From Cordilura impudica (lineage: Eukaryota; Arthropoda; Insecta; Diptera; Scathophagidae): a stretch of DNA of 64,000 bases. The notes below the pieces were generated by a model, which worked only from the letters and a program-made list of their open reading frames with translations, had not been told where the DNA came from and ran no database searches. Positions 35,801 to 47,039 of the stretch are shown here, piece by piece; positions within the stretch are counted from its first letter, which is position 1, and every line of letters starts with the position of its first letter. The position numbers and the translations under genes are program-made. The stretch spans positions 219,696,868-219,760,867 of the forward strand of contig OY821518.1 in NCBI GenBank assembly GCA_963682025.1, given 5' to 3'.

Positions 35801-36262
35801 GTAAAAAAGACTTCAAACAACAACTTTAATTAATTTTTTCATTTACATATGTTCTGACTAAATAAATTTCTTAAGAGAAAAATAGATATTATTATAAATA
35901 AATAAATAAATAAATATTATTATAAATTAATTTTTTCATGTAAAGTGCCAAAACTGGCGATTTTTTGAAATGTTGGTTTGGGGAACCCCCCAGGGGAGTT
36001 CCAGGGGGTGTGCCACTGGCATAGGTGGATCGGGCCTCCAACGTTAGTGGGGGTCGGTCATACATTTGGACTCGATTGGAGCACACTAAATGGGTCAAAG
36101 TGGGATTTTTCAAAATTTGCCCCTACCCAAAAGTTCGACCAAAATTCTGGGACATCAGAATTCGTTTTAGAGGTATAGTTCCTTCGGCAAAGTTTCTTAC
36201 TTTGATCCCTAGAATACGATTTTCACTGAGCAATGGGCGGTTTTTAAATCGACCCGCCCTAA
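32846..36262 (+). mobile_element. 3.4-kb TIR transposon, TTAGGSCGGGTCGATTT ends
   Basis: The terminal inverted repeats are ~330 bp: 32846-33185 and 35930-36262 mirror each other from TTAGGCCGGGTCGATTT inward ('gatcaaaataagaaactttgcc', 'cgaattctgatgtcc', 'tttgacccattta', 'ccagtggcacacc', 'caaaactggcga'). Flanks are TA-rich, so the TSD cannot be fixed. A broken plus-strand gene lies inside. At 33360-33485 there is a ~68-bp tandem duplication ('atcactgtga', 'gcatttgcatgtcgta', 'ttgtgtgggttttt') just upstream of the gene, possibly its promoter region. Confidence 0.85.
33670..35829 (+). pseudogene. Transposase-like gene of uncharacterised arthropod family (broken)
   Basis: Pieces in order: 33670-33894 (N-terminus, 'FGVSTDLTDLNLPNHLDILR'), 33962-34375 ('GTCKCDLKAAPCACGLVP', cysteine-rich), then in another frame 'NLLAFSVDGRKDD' (~34530). 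After a second shift come 'GICTDGEPTNTGPHGGIIRR' (~34750) and 'HWFVCFLHFNELPFRHLF' (~34830), then 35040-35829 starting 'KYLYDIAHAISSGVVSVDLA' and 'GKIVHSRWLTRVARLLRL'. I recognise this motif order from abundant, unnamed arthropod proteins. The position inside long TIRs identifies it as the element's transposase candidate. Asp in FSVDGR and CTDGE are possible catalytic residues (inference). Several frameshifts and stops; a GT-AG intron may lie at about 34875-34962. Confidence 0.7.
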
Positions 36263-36530
36263 TATATTTATTTATTGCATTTCATATTTGGTGTATACTT
36301 TTATGAGTTATAAAAATTTTAAATAAATAAATAAATAAGTTTTTTTTAAAATTTATTTATTAATATTTATTTACAAAGAATATAATATTTGCATTTTTTG
36401 TTTAATGCCACAGCACCAAAATGGCATTACAGAGGCAAGAAAGCAACTAGTGTATGCTGCTTACAGAATAATATTTATTACTTGCGATAAAAAATTTAAA
36501 ATTAATTTTTACGAAAGAAGTGTTTCTAGA

Positions 36531-37158
36531 TTATTTAATAAAAAATTGTTTAAGTTCTGTTTTAAATGAAGAGAAAGAAAATGTACTCTTAAGCGACATT
36601 GGCAACATACTTAATTCAACAGGTCCAGCAAAACGTATTCGTTGTTTGGATAACTCCAGGCGGCATCTTGATACGCTTATATTTGGACTCTGTCTAGTGA
36701 TCGTATGCGTGAGTTGTACATTACGTTGAAACTGAATTGAAAAATTACCACTTCCATTGATAGATTTAAAAATAAATTTTTATTAAATGCCTTTTGTATA
36801 ACCCTCTAGCGGGAAAAACTTTTGGAGCAAAATTACGAAATAGATCTAATGTATGATATCTCCTTGGTAGATTGAAAACTAATTTTGGGGCCTTGTTTTG
36901 AGCTGACTGAAGAGACATTAATGAAACACTGTTTTTATATCCATATATTCAGGAACATATGTCAGATGAGTGTGAACCAAACTTTGATAAACCGGCAACT
37001 TTATACATCGATCAAATTTGTATTTAAATTTATACAATGTTCCCACAGCTGAAGATATTTTAGATTTAATTGCATCAATATGACGATCCAATAACAAATT
37101 ACTGTAAAAATTTAATCCACGGTTCTTAATAGATTCAGATTCTGTACTTGGAACACCA
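36531..37158 (-). pseudogene. Non-LTR retrotransposon ORF2, C-terminal part
   Basis: Minus-strand continuation of the RT frame at 42289 and beyond, separated from it by Transib A. It reads 'NRGLNFYSNLLLDRHIDAIK', 'SAVGTLYKFKYKF', 'YQSLVHTHLTYVPEYMD' and later 'IRFAGPVELSMLPMSLKSTF', 'FKTELKQFFIK', with a stop at 36531-36533. These are the post-RT segments of CR1/L2/Jockey-like ORF2 ('..LG..ID..L.W..HI', 'Y..L..SHL.Y', C-terminal 'Fk..Lk.yl'). Removing the transposon and one TSD copy puts this segment in frame with the RT part, so the LINE was coding-competent at this point when Transib A inserted. Confidence 0.82.
37154..37158. repeat. Left 5-bp TSD of Transib A
   Basis: CACCA here and at 42284-42288 flank the element exactly. 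5-bp duplications are the hallmark of Transib. Confidence 0.85.
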
Positions 37159-38590
37159 CACAGTGGTTCAAAACCAAAAAAAAGTGGTAATAAGTCTGGA
37201 ACTTCTAAACTATTGGTTGGATTGGAATAGTATATTCTAGGCGATTGTAGTAAAGGATATAGGCTTTCAAAATATTTATTTTTGAGATACCCTGTTGGAA
37301 CACAGGGTGAGCTACAGGGTGCCAAAGTCGACCACCTCGAGGTGGAAAATGCTTTCAAAGCTTGTAACTTTTATAAATATGAAGTGATTTCTACGTTTTT
37401 TAAATTTTTCCAATAACCATTAAATTATTAACAAAAAACATGCTTATACTACCTAGTTATCGCTTATGGTTTAAAAAATATTTGATTTTAAAAATCAACA
37501 TTTGAACTTTTCACCAAATTCTTTCTTGGTTTTTCGCAAATAACATTTTTATTCAAATAGATAAAAAAAAAAATCTAAAAATATGTGGCGATAGCCAGTA
37601 CTTTAAAAAAAAATACGTTGAAGTACTTTTTGAATTATTTCAAACCGTATAGTGAGCACAAAATCTTAAAGTTGACTTTTTGAATCAGGTTCTAAAAATT
37701 GCAAATTTTTGCCAAAAAATACCCTTCATTCTTTCACTTTTTTCTCACATCCTTGGTAAAACATGTATATATTTTTCTACACATTTTAAAAGAATATGCT
37801 TCAAGAATGGTTGTAAGTAAAATTTTTAATATTTTTGGACATGCACCCTACGTCCAGCATTGGACGAAATTGGGAAATTTAAAAAAAAAATAAGTTTTAA
37901 AAGTTAATACAAAAATATCCGCTCGATTTCTTCAAATATTTCACCGCAGTATTAAAGCTCCAAACATTTTTATTTATCTGCCGTAATAAAATTCACCGCC
38001 GTTACATAAACGTGGCCAGGACTGCTTAAATGGTGAAAAAGTCAAATTTTCATACGAATTTTTTTTGTTAACATAAAAAACATATTAAGATTAGCTATTT
38101 TTTTATATTGTTTATTGATTCACAACGGCATTTAAATTATCTAAAACACTTCAAAAAATCATTTTGAGAACGTTAATAGTTTTTGAGATATTTATATTCA
38201 AATTTCAGAAAAAAATATAGAAAACTATGGTTTTTCGTTTTTTTTTTTTTGGTTTTTTGGTAAAGTGTTCCCAAAATTTCTGAATTTTACTTATTATTAT
38301 ATATATTACTAAAGAAGACATATTTATCTATTCAACGACATATAACATGTCTATCAAATATATGGCAACATGCTGAAATAATGACCCCAAACCACACTCC
38401 ACAGGCAAAAATTTAGCTATTTCTCTATTTGTTCATATAAATGGTCATTTACATAGTGAATGACGTATTTTTTTATTGTTTTTTGGTAAAGGGTTGCATA
38501 CGTTTTTATAACTTCAAATAATTTTATATATCTTTTCAAAGAAGGTATAATTATAAGTTAATGGTGTATGAAATATTTACCTAATGAGTT
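37159..38590. repeat. Left long TIR of Transib A
   Basis: Mirror of ~40860-42283. Landmarks include 'ggtgagctacagggtgccaaa', 'ccacctcgaggtgg' (palindromic), 'gcaccctacgtccagcattgg' and 'gtggagtgtggtttggggtca' (complement). Frames such as 37699-37893 and 41563-41745 are the same non-coding text read from each arm. Confidence 0.9.
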
Positions 38591-38785
38591 TCAACTGATC
38601 ATAAAATTGCCCGAAACTCTGATACCTATTGCAAAATATCTGTAATTCACAATACCTTTTTATGCAAAAAAAAAACAGGTAAAAGCCAAATCCTTAGATT
38701 CACTTAAACAAAATGTAAGTATTGGTTGAAGTACCTGCCCGATATATTACCTTACAAAAAGTATTTTCAGTATATATAATCTATC

Positions 38786-40828
38786 ATGGAGGTTACATTA
38801 AAGTATTATTCACTTTGCAAAGTTATTTGGGAAAATCCTTCCCATTCTACTATTCATTCATCACGTTCGGAAAAAGTCTCGAAATTATTTTATACTATTA
38901 ACAACACTTACGGTTTAAATGTGAGATCTGGAGATGTTGATAATTTTTACAAAGCTTACGAAAGAAGATTTAGCCAATCGCGTTTATCAAAATCAAAGTT
39001 TATGACTAAAAATGAAGAATGGTTGAAAACGGGCCTCACAGTACAAATTGAGAAAAAGGCATTTGGTCGACCTAAAAAGGACTACGAAAATGTTCAATCA
39101 AGGACAAAAAAGAAAAAACAAGAAGAAATCATTACTAACCATTCGCCTAATGAAATTAAGGATTCCTTTAAATCAGCCTTGACACTCACGCAACCGAAGG
39201 AAGCTGCTAAAATTGTAGATGTGTTACCAACAGCATCTCCTAAGCGGTTGAAGCGTATGGTGCAAAGTATTTCAACGCCAAAATCGTCAACATCATTTAC
39301 AGAAGAGGATGCGTTAGCTCTTACTTTAAATTTGGGATTGACAAAAAATAAATATGGTATTTTGAGAAAAGCTCTCAAAGAAAAAGTATTTGATATTTTT
39401 CCTACCAGCAGAGCCATAAAGGAAACAAAAAATAAAATTCTACCATCTAATGTGAAATCCAATACTGAAAGTGCAAATGTTGGATTAGCGGAACTGCTTG
39501 AAAACACTGCATCTAGAATAATATCCACATTTAGCAAAGAAGAAATAGAAATATGAAACAATTCAGAAGTTACGTTAATATGTAAATGGGGATGCGATGG
39601 AACATCTGGATTTTCTGAGTATAGACAACCAAGTGGAAGCAATTCAGAAATAGATTCTTCAACAATTTTTATGACATCATTAGTACAATTAAAAATGAGG
39701 CTATATAATGAGACAAGTTCTTCTTCTAGTGAGAGAGAATATCAGGACATATGGAGTAATTTAACACCCGGATCTAAGTTTCTATGTCGGCCAATCCGAT
39801 TTGAGCACACAAAGGAAGACAAAATTACAACACAAAGCTTAGTGAGTTCAATAAATCAGGAAATTTCGAGATTGTCTCCAGTTTTTGTGGAAATATCTGG
39901 AAGTGTCATTAAAGTGTTATTTCAACCACTTTTTACAATGATTGATTGGAAAGTAGCCAATGCCGTTACAGATATAACATCTATTTGAAATGTGATATAT
40001 GTGGAAAGAAAAGTTCAGAATTTCATAACAGTTGTGATGAAATTCCTCTTAATGAAAATGCTTTAAAATTTGGAATATCAACACTTCATGCAAGAATACG
40101 ATTTATGGAATATTGCTTGCATCTCGCATATGATCTAAAATACCGGCAAATTGCAGGACAAGAAAATATACCAGTTAAAAATAATACTGATCTACACGCC
40201 ATACGAAAAACTGAGAAGAAAAGAATTCAGGATGAATTTAAAATGCAACTTGGTCTAATTATCGATAAGCCTTTTTTTTGGCTATGGAAGTTCAAATGAT
40301 GGTAATACAGCAAGACGTTTCTTTGAAGATCCCGAAACTACTTCTTTGATTACTGGCATTGACACACCTTTAATCGCACGGTTTAAAGTAATATTAGCTG
40401 TCATTAATAGTAAACAACAAATTAATGCGGAGAAATTTAAAATATATGCTAGTGGAACTAAGGAATTAATAATGAACTTATATCCTTGGAGGCCAATGAC
40501 ACCAACTCTACACAAAGTATTAGCTCATGGGAAAGAAATAATACAAAATAGCATCCTGCCCTTGGGAGAACTGACTGAAGAAGCACAAGAAGCTAGAAAC
40601 AGAGATGTCAAACACTTTAGACTTTTTAATACAAGAAAATGTAGCAAAGAAGCCCAAAATTCCGATTTAATGGAATATTTATTGATATCATCAGATCCAG
40701 TAATATACTCCATAAGAACAAAATGGTTACCAAAAATAAGTCTTGAAATAGAAAATGATTTCGAAGCTATGGATATAAAACATCTTTTATCTTTTGATAT
40801 TTCTGATTGTTTTGTAGAAAATAACTAG
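38786..40828 (+). pseudogene. Transib transposase (RAG1 core homologue), lightly broken
   Basis: From ATG 38786: a basic N-terminal region to ~39120; 'FTEEDALALTLNLGLTKNKY' (~39297); 'VTLICKWGCDGTSG' (~39575) with the first catalytic Asp; 'LFTMIDWKVANAV' (~39935) with the second. Then 'CDICGKKSSEF' (zinc-binding), 'STLHARIRFMEYCLHLAYDL' (~40080), 'DGNTARRFFEDPETTSLITG', 'LTEEAQEARNRDVKHFRLFN' (~40575, the Glu region aligned in my memory with RAG1 E962), and 'LMEYLLISSDPVIYSI' to the stop at 40828. Lesions: in-frame TGA at 39554-39556, a frameshift near 39985 and another in the T-run near 40270. All three catalytic regions survive. The family's usual DGK is DWK here. Confidence 0.92.
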
Positions 40829-40859
40829 TAAAAAAGCAGACAATTGTTATGTAATTTTA

Positions 40860-42283
40860 AGCCTATTATAAAACAAATAAAAAAATACTCATTAAACTAT
40901 AATTATACCTTCTTTGAAAAAATATATAAAATTATTTGAATAAAAACGTATGCAACCTTTTACCAAAAAACAATAAAAAAATATGTCATTCACTATGTAA
41001 ATGACCATTTATATGAACAAATAGAGAAATAGCTAAATTTTTGCCTGTGGAGTGTGGTTTGGGGTCATTATTTCAGCATGTTGCAATATATTTGATAGAC
41101 ATGTTATATATCGTTGAATAGATAAATATGTCTTCTTTAACAGTATATATAATAAGTAAAATTCAAAAATTTTGGGAACACTTTACCAAAAAACCAAAAA
41201 AAAACGAAAAACCATAGTTTTCTATATTTTTTTTCTGAAATTTGAATATAAATATCTCAAAAACTATTAACGTTATCAAAATGATTTTTTGAAGTGTTTT
41301 AGATAATTTAACTGCCGTTGTGAATCAATAAACAAAATATAAAAATAGCTAATCTTAATTTGTTTTTTAAGTTAACAAAAAAAACTGGTATGAAAATTTG
41401 ACTTTTTTCACCATTTAAGCCCTCCTGACCACGTTTATGTAATGGCGGTGAATTTTATTACGGCAAATAAATAAAAATATTTGGAGCTTTAATACTGCGG
41501 TGAAATATTTGAAGAAATCGAGCGGATGTTTTTGTATTAACTTTTAAAACTTAGTTTTTTTTTTAATTGCCCAATTTCGTCCAATGCTGGACGTAGGGTG
41601 CATGTCCAAAAATATTAAAAATTTCACTTACAACCATTCTTGAAGCATATTCTTTTAAAATGTGTAGAAAAATATATACATGTTTTACCAAGGATGTGAG
41701 AAAAAAGTGAAAGAATGAAGGGTATTTTTTGGCAAAAATTTGCAATTTTTAGAACCTGATTCAAAAAGTCAACTTTAAGATTTTGTGCTCACTAAACGGT
41801 TTGAAATAATTCAAAAAGTACTTCAACGTATTTTTTTTTAAAGTACTGGCTATCGCCACATATTTTTAGATTTTTTTTTGTCTATTTTAATAAAAATGTT
41901 ATTTGCGAAAAACCAAGAAAGAATTTGGTGAAAAGATCAAATGTTGATTTTTAAAATCAAATATTTTTTAAACCATAAGCGATAACTATGTAGTATACGC
42001 ATGTTTTTTGTTAATAATTTAATAGTTATTGGAAAAATTTAAAAAACGTAAAAATCACTTCATATTTATAAAAGTTACAAGCTTTGAAAGCATTTTACAC
42101 CTCGAGGTGGTCGAATTTGGCACCCTGTAGCTCACCCTGTGTTACAACAGGGTATCTCAAAAATAAATATTTTGAAAGCCTATATCCTTGACTACAATCG
42201 CCTGGAATATACTATTCCAATCCAACCAATAGTTTAGAAGTTCCAGACTTATTACCACTTTTTTTTGGTTTTGAACCACTGTG
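40860..42283. repeat. Right long TIR of Transib A
   Basis: Reverse complement of 37159 to about 38590. The small differences between arms (for example 'cataaacgtggccaggactgc' versus 'ccctcctgaccacgtttatg' complement) show that it is a real second copy and not a read-through artefact. Confidence 0.9.
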
Positions 42284-42288
42284 CACCA

Positions 42289-43740
42289 TTTATATGAATC
42301 CCTATCATTTGGTCACATGCTAATGTGTATGGTCTGAAGCATACGAACTTGGTCTTACTTGCATTTAACAACAACTTGTTAATTCTTACGTATTCAGCTA
42401 AAATGGCAGCATCATATTCTATCAGAGTTTGTAAAACGTGCACATGCTTGAAACGATAAAGAAGACAAATGTCATCAACAAACATAAACAATTTTCCATA
42501 AAAATTAATATTTTTAATATCATCAATATAAATTTCGAATAAAAGAGGACCAAGCACACTACCTTGCGGTACTCCACATTTAACATCTAATAGGGTACTC
42601 TGCTCATTTTCAATTTGCAGAAACTGCTTTCTATTAGCTAGGAAATCTTTCAAAAATTGAATAGAGTTAGTGGACATACCACTAAATCTTAATTTCTTGA
42701 TCAAAATTTCATGATCTACTAAGCCAAAAGCCTTTGACAGACCAAATAAGACTCCTCCAACACCATTAAAACTAGCATCGAATCCACAATATATGAAGTC
42801 AACAACATTGACCACAGCTTCCTCCGTTTCGGAACTTTTAGAAAACCCAAAATTGAAGTTCAAACAATATTTAATGTCTGCTTAAATATTCAGATAACTG
42901 ATCAAACCCAATTGTTTCCAACACTTTGTCAATAACTGATAGTGTAGGAACTGGACGAAACATATAAATTTTTTTGGAGCCAATGCTTTTGCGTATGGGT
43001 ACAATTTTGTGAATTTTTAATTCATTAGGGTATATACTATGATAAAGCATGATAGCAAATAATTCCGATATGATTTCAGAAATCTTTTCTCTCCTGCATA
43101 AAAGCATTTTTTTGGTTATTTTATCATTACCCGAACTTTATTCATTAACAATTCATTTAAAATACATTACAAACCCTCTTTGTTGACTTTAATAAAATTT
43201 AATTTTGATGGTAATGGTCGCAACGTTCTTAAATTGTTTATATCATCTCCAGTACAATATGGAATACTATTACGTATATCGTCAGTAATGTTGACAAAGT
43301 GATTGTTAAAACCTGTTACTTTATAAATATCGGTAGATAATACTTGGCCATCTAGAGTCAATATTTCAGATTTTCTTCAATGGACGTTATTAAGGAACCT
43401 CCATGTTTTTTTAACATCACCCTCAGATCGCAATATATTGTTTATATATTAATTATTCATTAAGTTTCTATTACTAGTTTTGATAACTTTACTTATTCTT
43501 TTCAGCCGTTCAGAAATATATTTATCATTTTTGTTTTTCCTCCTAGCCTTCAACAGTTTTTCTTTTAGTTGAATTAGTGAATATTTGTCGTAGTACAAGA
43601 TAAGCACTGGGATGATGCTGTAGCCATTAGATCTATCAAATCTTTACAGCACTGAGATGGATTATCATTTGCCACGATATGATTTAAAGTTCTGTCGAGA
43701 AAATTTCCATAATTCAGTTCTATAATTCAGTTCAAATAAT
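42289..43740 (-). pseudogene. Non-LTR retrotransposon ORF2, linker and reverse transcriptase part
   Basis: On the minus strand: 'YGNFLDRTLNHIVANDN' (~43700), an arginine/lysine-rich linker 'LKEKLLKARRKNKNDKY' (~43560), 'QVLSTDIYKVTGFNNHFVNI' (~43340), 'IYMFRPVPTLSVIDKVLE' (~42960), then RT proper in 42252-42863. RT motifs: 'GLSKAFGLVDHEIL' (usual D-LSKAFD-TVDH, so catalytic Asp changed to Gly), 'CGVPQGSVLGPLLFEIYIDDI', and 'FVDD' at residues ~128-131 in place of YADD/FADD. These place it with CR1/L2/Jockey-like LINEs. Frame breaks at 43167 and 42871 show decay; the endonuclease is not seen. Confidence 0.85.
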
Positions 43741-43759
43741 TTTTTTAGTGATGAGTTCT

Positions 43760-44330
43760 TCAGACCCAAAAAAAAAATCTTATACGTCTGCATTTGTTTT
43801 ACAATTTACTTATGTGGACCTTTACAAAATAGTCTTTCAGCTTCTATTGAAATAAAAAAAAAAATTATGGTTTATTTTTATATATCTATGTGAAACTAAA
43901 TTTACATTTATATAACTTACAGTTGTTATCTCTGTTCAAACATGCAAATATTTACTAAAATTTTGTTTTAAATTCACATTTAAAAGCTACAAACTCATAT
44001 CTAAATAAACAATTAAAACTTAAGCTTAAAAGTTTTGTTTGTTTTTTTTTCTTATACCCAGTCCTATGGTCTCCTCCTATCAGCATCTTTAATTTCAAGT
44101 GTCTGTGTGTGTGTGTGTGTGTGCATTTGGGAGTGAGCAATTTGATGTGTTTGTTTAAAAGGCAAATGAAACTCTGTTTGGTTTTTTTATGGCAAAAATA
44201 TACAGACACAATGGGCCTTTGAGGGCTCCATTTATACAATCTTGTACCTTTTGGATCGTTTATGCATTTGTTTATATACTTGCCTACGTTTCATTAATTT
44301 AAAAAAAAAAAAAACCTTTTGTGCATGCAG
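43760..44330. other. No gene; (GT)n microsatellite
   Basis: A perfect GT dinucleotide run lies at about 44101-44123. Nothing else recognised. Confidence 0.6.
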
Positions 44331-44700
44331 TGTTCAAAAATCAATTATACCCGGTCTTAAAAATTAAATTTTTTCTTAAATTCCACTTCTGAAAATGTGT
44401 GATAAATTTTCAAAAAAAATACCTTTCCATAAAATAACTTCCTGGAAAAATATATTTTTAAAAAAAAAATTACATATTCTTAAAAAATTTAATTTTCATT
44501 AAGGGCATCTTCTCCTATAAAAATAATTATTCTTCAAAAACACATTTTATTAAAAAGTACCTTTTTGTTAAAAAAAAAGTATATTTTCTGAAAGAAGCAC
44601 ATTTCCTTTAAAAAGCTAATTTTCTTACAAAAATAACATTTTCTTAAAAACTAAATTTTCTTCAAAAATATCTAATAAAAGGAAAAAATATCTAATATAA
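44330..44700. repeat. Degenerate 'acctTTTCTTAAAAA' minisatellite
   Basis: Variants of 'aaaaagtacctttttcttaaaaa' in ~20-40-bp units, resuming at 45400-45620 and 46940-47030. The GTGACT tandem element at 44709-45370 splits it. Confidence 0.65.
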
Positions 44701-44708
44701 ATAAAGGA

Positions 44709-45370
44709 GTTTTTATTAAAACTCCTTCTTTCTTTACGCATATGAGTTTTGAATATCTCCGCGACTGTGCGTGACTCTGTGTGACTATCTTAAAATTAAT
44801 CTTTGGCCACAACAAGTCTATGGACAAAGTGGGGTTTTAATCTCTCCGTGACTGTGCGTGACAATGCGTGACTATGTAAAAGTTAATCTTTTCTCACAGC
44901 ACGTCTATCGACCAAGTTTCAGAACGATCGTATAAGGGGAAATGGGTTCTAAGTCACTCCGTGACTGTGCGTGACTATGCGTGACTGTGCGTGACAATGC
45001 GGAAGTTGATCTTTCTTTCAGCAAGCCTATGGACCAAGTTTCAGATCGATCGGATGAGAGTGAATGATATTAAGATCACTCCGTGACTGTACGTGACCAT
45101 GGGTGACTGTGCGTGACTAAGTCAAAGTTAATCTTCTCCTACAGCAAGTCTATGGACCAAGTTTCAGATCGATCGGATGAGGGAATTTGACATTTAGATC
45201 ACTCCGTGACTGTGCGTGACTAAGTCAAAGCTAATCTTTTTTCACAACAAGTGTATGTACCAAGTTTCAGATCTATCGACTCCAAAATTAGTCTGTAGTC
45301 ACAACAAGAATATGGGCCAAGTTTCAGGTCAATTGGGTAAGGGCGAATGGGGTTGCCCCACGACAGACAG
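44709..45370 (+). repeat. GTGACT-rich tandem repeat element, about six units
   Basis: Each ~90-120-bp unit runs 'atcactccgtgactgtgcgtgact', then 'aaagttaatctt...cacaacaagtctatggacc', then 'aagtttcagatcgatcgg'. Units start near 44752, 44842, 44951, 45071, 45195 and 45283. The array starts at 'gagtttttattaaaactc' and ends 'ggggttgccccacgacagacag'. The same start and end text, in reverse, bounds 62370-62755, so this is a mobile family with a variable copy number of internal units. Confidence 0.8.
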
Positions 45371-46117
45371 AGAGATTGAGTTAAAACAAGGAGTTTAAAA
45401 AAATACTACTTTACAAAAAGTACCATTCATATTCTTCATACAAAATACCATAAAAATACCAGTTCTTAGAAAAGTACCTTTTCTCAAAAGTACCGATTTT
45501 AAAAAAACGAAATTGAAATATAAGAACCGTGTTATAAAAAAAATAGTTAATGTCAAAAAGTACCTTACCTTAACTTAAGAAAGTGCCCTATCTTAAAAAA
45601 TAATATTTTCTTTTTATAATTTTCTATAAAAATTAAAAATCTTTTTTTGGTCTTTATCATCTATAATATTAATAGGCTAGGCGATTTCTTGTGACCAATG
45701 TTTTGTCCTACCATTTTATCCCGATTTTGACCAAACGTATATTATTTGAAAGGCATTTCATTTTAGCCGTTTTGCAGATTTACAGATTTTTAACTTGTTT
45801 CCTTCATTTTGAGTAAATTGCATTTAAAGTTGCTACTAACACATACATAAAATTATGCATATGCTATGCGTGTTTCATTAAATTTGTTTATGTGTTTGTT
45901 AATGAGTTTGTTATCTTCATTCACAATAATAATAAACCATTAAAGTGTTGGTTTGTGAATTGGCTAAATTGAAAAATAAAGCTAGATATTGCGCTCGAAT
46001 TTCGAGGTTGGAATCTGCTAGTTTTAATAATTGAGTTATAAATTAATCGGGATCAAGATCATATGTTTTTACTTTAGATAGAGCAAAAAACATTGACACT
46101 TTTGGTTAAAAAATTGG

Positions 46118-46870
46118 TCAGCTATATATTCTGCATGACAAGGCTGATGGATTAGGTTTGCTTTGATGGATCGCCCGCCCGAAGACGAGTACACTCGGGA
46201 GCAATATGGCCCATTGTCGTACTCCTGGGAAGGCGTCGGAAAGGTAGACGTAAGAAAAGAGAGAGATAATGTTGGGAGTATGGAAGAGAAAAGAAAGTTG
46301 AAAAACGGTCATTTCGTCTGTTATGTGTCCATTCTGAGCCAGCCAGATTCCGTCAAGAAGTCCGCAAGGTCGCCTAGCAGTAAGCAAGGGCCATAGGATC
46401 TAAGATATTCTGCAAGAAGTCAGTTGTGTCCACATTGATCAGCTGCCTCATTAATTAAATTCGACATCTCGGATAGAGTTATTTTAATATCAGTGTCCAT
46501 CGTCAAAGAATTTGAGCCATTCCGCTTTGTTCGAGGGACCCGATACATTCCCTCAAGCAATACGATCTAACTGTCCCGATTTCAGAGTTTTGAGAGCAGC
46601 AAGACTGTCCGCGAAAATAGTTATGGTCGTTGGATTTGTATACCGCTCCAGAATTGTTTTCATTGCTATAAGCATTTCGTGAATATCGGCCTGAAAAATG
46701 CTACATTTGTCAGAAATTCTCCGAGATACCTGATTATCAAGTAACTCACAGTAGACCTCTTTGCATAGATTCACATTGCATTGGTTTCACAGCAAAGCTA
46801 AGTATGTGAGTTTAACTTTTTACCAAACAAAATATCTACCGATTTGATTATTGGTGAATGTTGGTTAGTC
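46118..46870 (-). pseudogene. LINE RNase H fragment
   Basis: Minus-strand frame 46774-46553 reads 'NQVSRRISDKCSIFQADIHE' then 'TTITIFADSLAALKTLKS'. The FQAE/D..A and (I)FADS.AAL motifs are those of non-LTR RNase H, with the usual QAE glutamate replaced by Asp. Flanking minus-strand sequence down to 46118 is open in parts but I could not match it. A separate copy from the one at 30431. Confidence 0.7.
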
Positions 46871-47039
46871 GACCCGAAAAAGCTGTATAACCTGTCATGC
46901 AGAATATAGATCAATTTTTGCAAAAAATTGGTTAATATCAAACTGAATCAAAGAACATTTTCTTTCAAATTACCTTTTCTTCAAAAAGAACCTTTTGTTG
47001 AAAAACTATATTTTCTTAAAAAATCAATTTCTACTGCAC

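Larger units (their letters stand above)
37159..42283 (+). mobile_element. Transib A: RAG1-related DNA transposon with ~1.4-kb TIRs
   Basis: A 5,125-bp element starting CACAGTGGTTCAAAACC and ending with its complement, with TSD CACCA. The inverted arms (37159 to about 38590, and about 40860 to 42283) mirror each other nearly base for base over ~1.4 kb and flank a single plus-strand transposase gene (38786-40828). CACAGTG is identical to the V(D)J recombination-signal heptamer. Transib ends with a CAC start and 5-bp TSDs are known for the superfamily. The exceptionally long, well-matched TIRs are unusual for it (my recollection is short TIRs). The element split a LINE in frame. Confidence 0.93.

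Noticed and set aside
37699..37893. 64-residue ORF also found at 41563-41745
   Set aside because: The same non-coding TIR text of Transib A read from both arms.
38786..40828. Possibility that the CACAGTG-flanked gene is a host RAG1 homologue
   Set aside because: 5-bp TSDs, TIRs and disruption of a LINE show that it is a transposon. The motifs (DGT/DWK, TARRFF, EEAQEARN) are those of Transib, and no RAG2 partner is seen.
44101..44239. His/Thr-repeat ORF on the minus strand at 43955-44239
   Set aside because: The repeat is the (GT)n microsatellite read on the other strand.
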